Shown here piece by piece: positions 34,015 through 37,186 of a DNA stretch of 37,186 nucleotides. The stretch lies in NCBI GenBank assembly GCA_964451785.1, contig CAYVJG010000031.1, positions 1-37,186 on the forward strand. Reading direction: 5' to 3'. Numbering within the stretch: position 1 is the first letter of the stretch; the number at the start of each line of letters is the position of its first letter. Source of the DNA: JAJYSO01 sp964451785 (GTDB lineage: Bacteria > Bacteroidota > Bacteroidia > Flavobacteriales > Flavobacteriaceae). The notes under the pieces were generated by a model, which was not told the origin of the DNA, searched no databases, and saw only the letters and a list, made by a program, of their open reading frames with translations. The translations under genes and the position numbers were made by a program.

Positions 34015-34984
34015 AAAAGGCCCTATTTCAAATTTTATTGAACACCACTACCGCCACTTCAACGCAGCTGCCTTAATGGATGCTGCTAAAGCTTATGAAG
34101 CACATCTAGACAAAGGCGGAAAAATGCTAATCTCTATGGGCGGCGCTATGAGTACGGCCGAATTAGGTATCTCTCTTGCCGAAATGATTAGACAAGACAA
34201 AGTACACATGATTTCTTGTACTGGCGCTAACCTTGAAGAAGATGTCATGAACTTGGTAGCGCATTCGCATTACAAAAGAGTGCCTAACTACCGTCACTTA
34301 ACGGCTGAGCAAGAAAAAGAATTGCTCGACAACCACTACAACCGCGTTACAGACACTTGTATTCCTGAAGAAGAGGCCTTTAGACGTTTGCAAGATCATT
34401 TGGAAAATGTGTGGAAACGCGCCGAAACTAATGGCGAAAGCTATTTCCCTCACGAGTTTTTGTATCAAATTGTTTTGAGTGGTGAGCTAGAACAATATTA
34501 CGAAATCGACCCTAAAGACAGTTGGATTATTGCGGCTGCAGAAAAAAACTTACCTATTGTTGTTCCAGGTTGGGAAGACAGCACAACTGGTAACATCTAT
34601 GCCTCTAACCTCATCAAAGGTCATTTAAAAACCAATGTGGTTAAAACTGGTATCGATTACATGATTAAACTCACCGAGCAATACCGCGAATTAAGTGAAG
34701 GTGAAGGCATCGGATTCTTCCAAATCGGCGGCGGTATTTCAGGTGATTTTCCGATTTGCGTAGTGCCGATGATGGAACAGGATTTGGAATGGAAAGAAGT
34801 GCCACACTGGGCGTATTTCTGTCAAATTAGCGATTCTACCACTAGCTACGGCAGCTACTCAGGAGCCGTTCCTAATGAAAAAATTACTTGGGGAAAACTA
34901 GATCCGGAAACCCCTAAATTTATTATTGAAAGCGACGCCACCATCGTGGCTCCATTGGTCTTTGCGTATCTTTTGGATATGTAA
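34004..34984 (+). CDS. Deoxyhypusine synthase-like protein, probable polyamine-forming enzyme
   Basis: 326 residues with the complete DHS pattern: SMGGAMSTAELG (44-55) near the NAD site, SCTGANLEEDVMNL (71-84), and GAVPNEKITWGKL with the catalytic lysine K298. Eukaryotic DHS moves an aminobutyl group from spermidine to eIF5A, but bacteria lack eIF5A. The gene is the third of a coupled operon whose first two products make putrescine. Aminobutyl transfer to putrescine would give homospermidine, a major polyamine reported in Flavobacterium. That reaction is my inference; spermidine-using variants are possible. A bidirectional terminator follows. Confidence 0.88.
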   Translation: MTTKKGPISNFIEHHYRHFNAAALMDAAKAYEAHLDKGGKMLISMGGAMSTAELGISLAEMIRQDKVHMISCTGANLEEDVMNLVAHSHYKRVPNYRHLTAEQEKELLDNHYNRVTDTCIPEEEAFRRLQDHLENVWKRAETNGESYFPHEFLYQIVLSGELEQYYEIDPKDSWIIAAAEKNLPIVVPGWEDSTTGNIYASNLIKGHLKTNVVKTGIDYMIKLTEQYRELSEGEGIGFFQIGGGISGDFPICVVPMMEQDLEWKEVPHWAYFCQISDSTTSYGSYSGAVPNEKITWGKLDPETPKFIIESDATIVAPLVFAYLLDM

Positions 34985-35010
34985 TTCTCGGTGTTTTTAA
35001 TAGCTTAAAA

Positions 35011-35047
35011 ATGGCTCGTTTTATACTTTTAAGCGAGTCATTTTTTT
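35011..35047. terminator. Bidirectional terminator between the polyamine operon and gldA
   Basis: ATGGCTCG (35011-35018) pairs with CGAGTCAT (35034-35041), with one G-T pair, and is followed by T7 on the plus strand. On the minus strand ATTTTTAA follows the stem. It serves both convergent genes. Confidence 0.8.
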
Positions 35048-35948
35048 ATTTATCACGTGTCAACTCGTGAAACAAATCTTCTAGATTCTGTAATTTTTGT
35101 TGCATCTGTAATATTTTTAAGCCATTGGCTTGCGCAAAATCAAATAAAACCGGACGCATATCTTCAGTACAATCAAACTTGAGCTGATAAAACAAAGAGC
35201 CTACCGGATTTTCATAACTCACCAAATGCGGTAAACGCTTTAGTGCAATAGCTTCAATACGGTAATCAAACTCAACTTCAATAATCTGCTCTTGATCATC
35301 TAACAAATCGCTTAGCTTTTTATCGGCCACCAATTTTCCTTTATTCAAAATCAATACCCGATCGCAAACCGCTTCTACCTCCTGCATAATATGTGTAGAG
35401 AGCAACACCGTTTTAGTTTTTCCGACTTGCTTGATCAGTTCTCTAATTTCAACTAACTGATTAGGATCTAAGCCGGTGGTGGGTTCATCTAAAATCAACA
35501 CTTCCGGATCGTGCAACAGTGCGGCGGCTAAACCCACGCGCTGACGATAACCTTTAGAGAGTTGATCTATTTTTTTATGGGCTTCGGGAGTTAGTCCCGT
35601 AAGTTTAATCACCTCCTCAATACGCGCTTTTGAGCAACCGTATACGCGCGCGCAAAACACCAAATATTCGCGCACATACATTTCTAAATACAACGGATTG
35701 TGCTCGGGCAAATACCCAATATGACTCTGCAAGGCTAATTTATGCGTAGCAATAGGTTTATCGTTGATAAAAGCGGCGCCTGATGTAGGGTGAAGGTAAC
35801 CGGTTAAAATTTTCATGGTGGTCGATTTTCCGGCGCCATTAGGTCCTAAAAAACCGACTACTTCACCTGTTTCTATAGCAAATGAAAGTTGTTCAATGGC
35901 GTTTTGTGTGCCATATGTTTTAGTCAAATTCTTTACCGAAATGCCCAT
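35046..35948 (-). CDS. gldA: Gliding-motility-associated ABC ATPase GldA
   Basis: 300 residues. Walker A GPNGAGKST (35-43), signature LSKGYRQR, Walker B VLILDEPTTGLDP and STHIMQE switch are intact. The sequence matches GldA, the ATPase that works with the GldF and GldG membrane proteins in Flavobacterium gliding, including the IGYLPEHNPLYLEMYV segment. gldF and gldG are not in the window; they are often elsewhere in the genome. A TATTTTTG -7 element lies at 35978-35971 on the minus strand, 68 bp after the upstream gene. Without gldFG in view, a generic ABC-2 ATPase remains possible. Confidence 0.85.
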   Translation of the reverse strand: MGISVKNLTKTYGTQNAIEQLSFAIETGEVVGFLGPNGAGKSTTMKILTGYLHPTSGAAFINDKPIATHKLALQSHIGYLPEHNPLYLEMYVREYLVFCARVYGCSKARIEEVIKLTGLTPEAHKKIDQLSKGYRQRVGLAAALLHDPEVLILDEPTTGLDPNQLVEIRELIKQVGKTKTVLLSTHIMQEVEAVCDRVLILNKGKLVADKKLSDLLDDQEQIIEVEFDYRIEAIALKRLPHLVSYENPVGSLFYQLKFDCTEDMRPVLFDFAQANGLKILQMQQKLQNLEDLFHELTRDK

Positions 35949-36016
35949 TGAGTTGTTTGTTTGAGTTGTTCAAAAATAAGGTTTCTACAGTCATTTAAAA
36001 AATCAGAAGCCTTAAA

Positions 36017-37081
36017 TCAATCATGAAAATCATTTTCTTCGTCATCCTCACCTTCTTCTAAAACAGGAACGACTACCTTCTCGCCATATTCTTTCTTATA
36101 AATCTTGACAATCAACATAAACAGCGATATCATCAATGGCCCGAAAATCAACCCCATAAATCCAAACAAGGGTACGCCGACAACCACCCCTACTAAAGTG
36201 ACCAAAGGGTGCACATCGTCTAATCGACGCAACACCGATAAGCGAATAATATTATCGGTTGAGCCTACTACCACAGCCCCGTAAATTAATAGCGCTACAC
36301 CTTGCCAAGTTTGACCGGCAGCAAACAACAATATCGCCGCTGGCACAATACCTATTAAGGTACCGACAAATGGAATCATAGAACCTACTGCGGTGATAAC
36401 AAACCAAAAGAAAGGATTTGGAACTCCAAAAATCAAAAAACCTATTAAGGCAATAATCCCTTGACAAACTGCCACTAACGGAATACCTATAGCATTAGCC
36501 TTTACCATTTTTGTCGATTCTACTTCAATTAAATCTATGTTATCATTATCTAAGGGAATGTAATCTTCAAAAACAGCTTTTAAACGATCAAAATAATACA
36601 ACATATAATAGAGTAAAAAATACATCAAACCAATCGCAATAAACATGTTCATGGTATTACCGGCAATAGAACTCAGTCCATTTGAAATTAATCCGGTTAT
36701 TTTAGAAGTGTCAATTTGCGAAATAATATCGATTTGATAAGTGGATTTAAGGCGCGTAATTTGGTCTTTTAGAACCTCGATAAACTTTTCTGAATTGCGC
36801 ACCGCCTCTCCTATTTTAGAACCGAGCATGCTGGCAATACCCAATATGGGAAGAAGAATGACTATAAATGAAAAAATCATCAAGCTAACAGCAGAAAGAC
36901 TGCGACTCCAACCTCTTTGTACCAGTTTTTTCATCCATTTTTGAAACATGATGTACAAGGTTATAGCACCTAATACACCACTAAAATAAGGGAGTGTCTC
37001 TCTAAAAATAAGATATCCAATTAAGATGATTAACAACAAGGTAAAAAGTTGTCGTACTAAACTCGCTTCTATTTTTTTCAT
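36017..37081 (-). CDS. AI-2E family transporter (PerM/YdiK-like)
   Basis: 354 residues with about eight membrane helices and the family's central soluble loop (about 90-150). SMIPFVGTLIGIVPAAILLF (about 237-256) and LVGVVVGVPLFGFMGLIFGP near the C-terminus are conserved AI-2E family sequences. The acidic tail EEGEDDEENDFHD is cytoplasmic. Despite the name, members export or import diverse substrates, and some are Na+/H+ antiporters. It lies 68 bp upstream of gldA, possibly in one operon. The 105 bp to the window end show nothing further. Confidence 0.92.
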   Translation of the reverse strand: MKKIEASLVRQLFTLLLIILIGYLIFRETLPYFSGVLGAITLYIMFQKWMKKLVQRGWSRSLSAVSLMIFSFIVILLPILGIASMLGSKIGEAVRNSEKFIEVLKDQITRLKSTYQIDIISQIDTSKITGLISNGLSSIAGNTMNMFIAIGLMYFLLYYMLYYFDRLKAVFEDYIPLDNDNIDLIEVESTKMVKANAIGIPLVAVCQGIIALIGFLIFGVPNPFFWFVITAVGSMIPFVGTLIGIVPAAILLFAAGQTWQGVALLIYGAVVVGSTDNIIRLSVLRRLDDVHPLVTLVGVVVGVPLFGFMGLIFGPLMISLFMLIVKIYKKEYGEKVVVPVLEEGEDDEENDFHD

Positions 37082-37186
37082 AAAATTTTAATCCTTATTT
37101 TTCTGTAATTACTCAGTTATGTTTGGTAATAATCACCGACAATATACAGTTATTTTTAACAAGTTATCTAGATCTATATAAAATTA

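Noticed and set aside
36252..36467. Alternative-frame open reading frame within the AI-2E transporter gene
   Set aside because: It lies wholly inside the transporter gene on the same strand and has no recognisable features.

Overview
The window comes from a low-GC member of the Bacteroidota, most likely the Flavobacteriaceae. The evidence is a type IX secretion sorting domain on a giant secreted protein, a gldA-type gliding-motility ATPase, Bacteroidota-style promoters (TTTG, about 20 nt, TAnnTTTG), no consistent Shine-Dalgarno sequences, and families common in that group (DUF418, GxxExxY, a LytS/LytTR pair, a SpeA-SpeB-deoxyhypusine-synthase-like operon).

Left part (1-7 kb): the 3' end of aspA and its terminator are followed by about 700 bp of non-coding DNA holding three copies, one inverted, of a three-hairpin element. 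Next is a leftward metal operon (AraC regulator, siderophore-interacting flavoprotein, cation diffusion facilitator), a large DUF4153-like membrane protein and a secreted protein of unknown function.

7-11 kb: a DUF1697 gene and a Cdd1-like helix-hairpin-helix gene lead into an array of about 107-bp palindromic repeats that brackets a GxxExxY PD-(D/E)XK-like gene. The last repeat supplies the C-terminus of the adjacent lipoprotein. A DUF418 membrane protein follows.

11-15 kb: a two-gene ABC-2 exporter lies between two directly repeated, 95% identical elements with 9-bp terminal inverted repeats. An Rrf2 regulator and an NmrA-like oxidoreductase form a short operon with a matching palindrome in front of each gene.

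15-28 kb: a 1370-residue choice-of-anchor-L / T9SS type B protein, a DinB-like protein, then a leftward block of TolC, membrane-fusion protein, MacB-like ATPase and permease, LytS-type kinase and LytTR regulator. The last two probably control the efflux operon. A divergent TetR gene with a palindrome overlapping its promoter is followed by an SDR-like protein that lacks the catalytic Ser and Tyr.

28-37 kb: an AraC gene without its N-terminal half abuts a structured repeat-like element. A ModF-like double ATPase and about 1.2 kb without a convincing gene (including a possible folded leader) precede the translationally coupled speA-speB-DHS-like polyamine operon. The window ends with an AI-2E family permease gene and gldA, both leftward.

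No rRNA, tRNA, CRISPR array or complete insertion sequence was seen. The most unusual material is the repeat and hairpin DNA: the triple-hairpin element with compensating stem changes, the GxxExxY-repeat cassette, the repeats flanking the ABC exporter and the element at the broken AraC gene.
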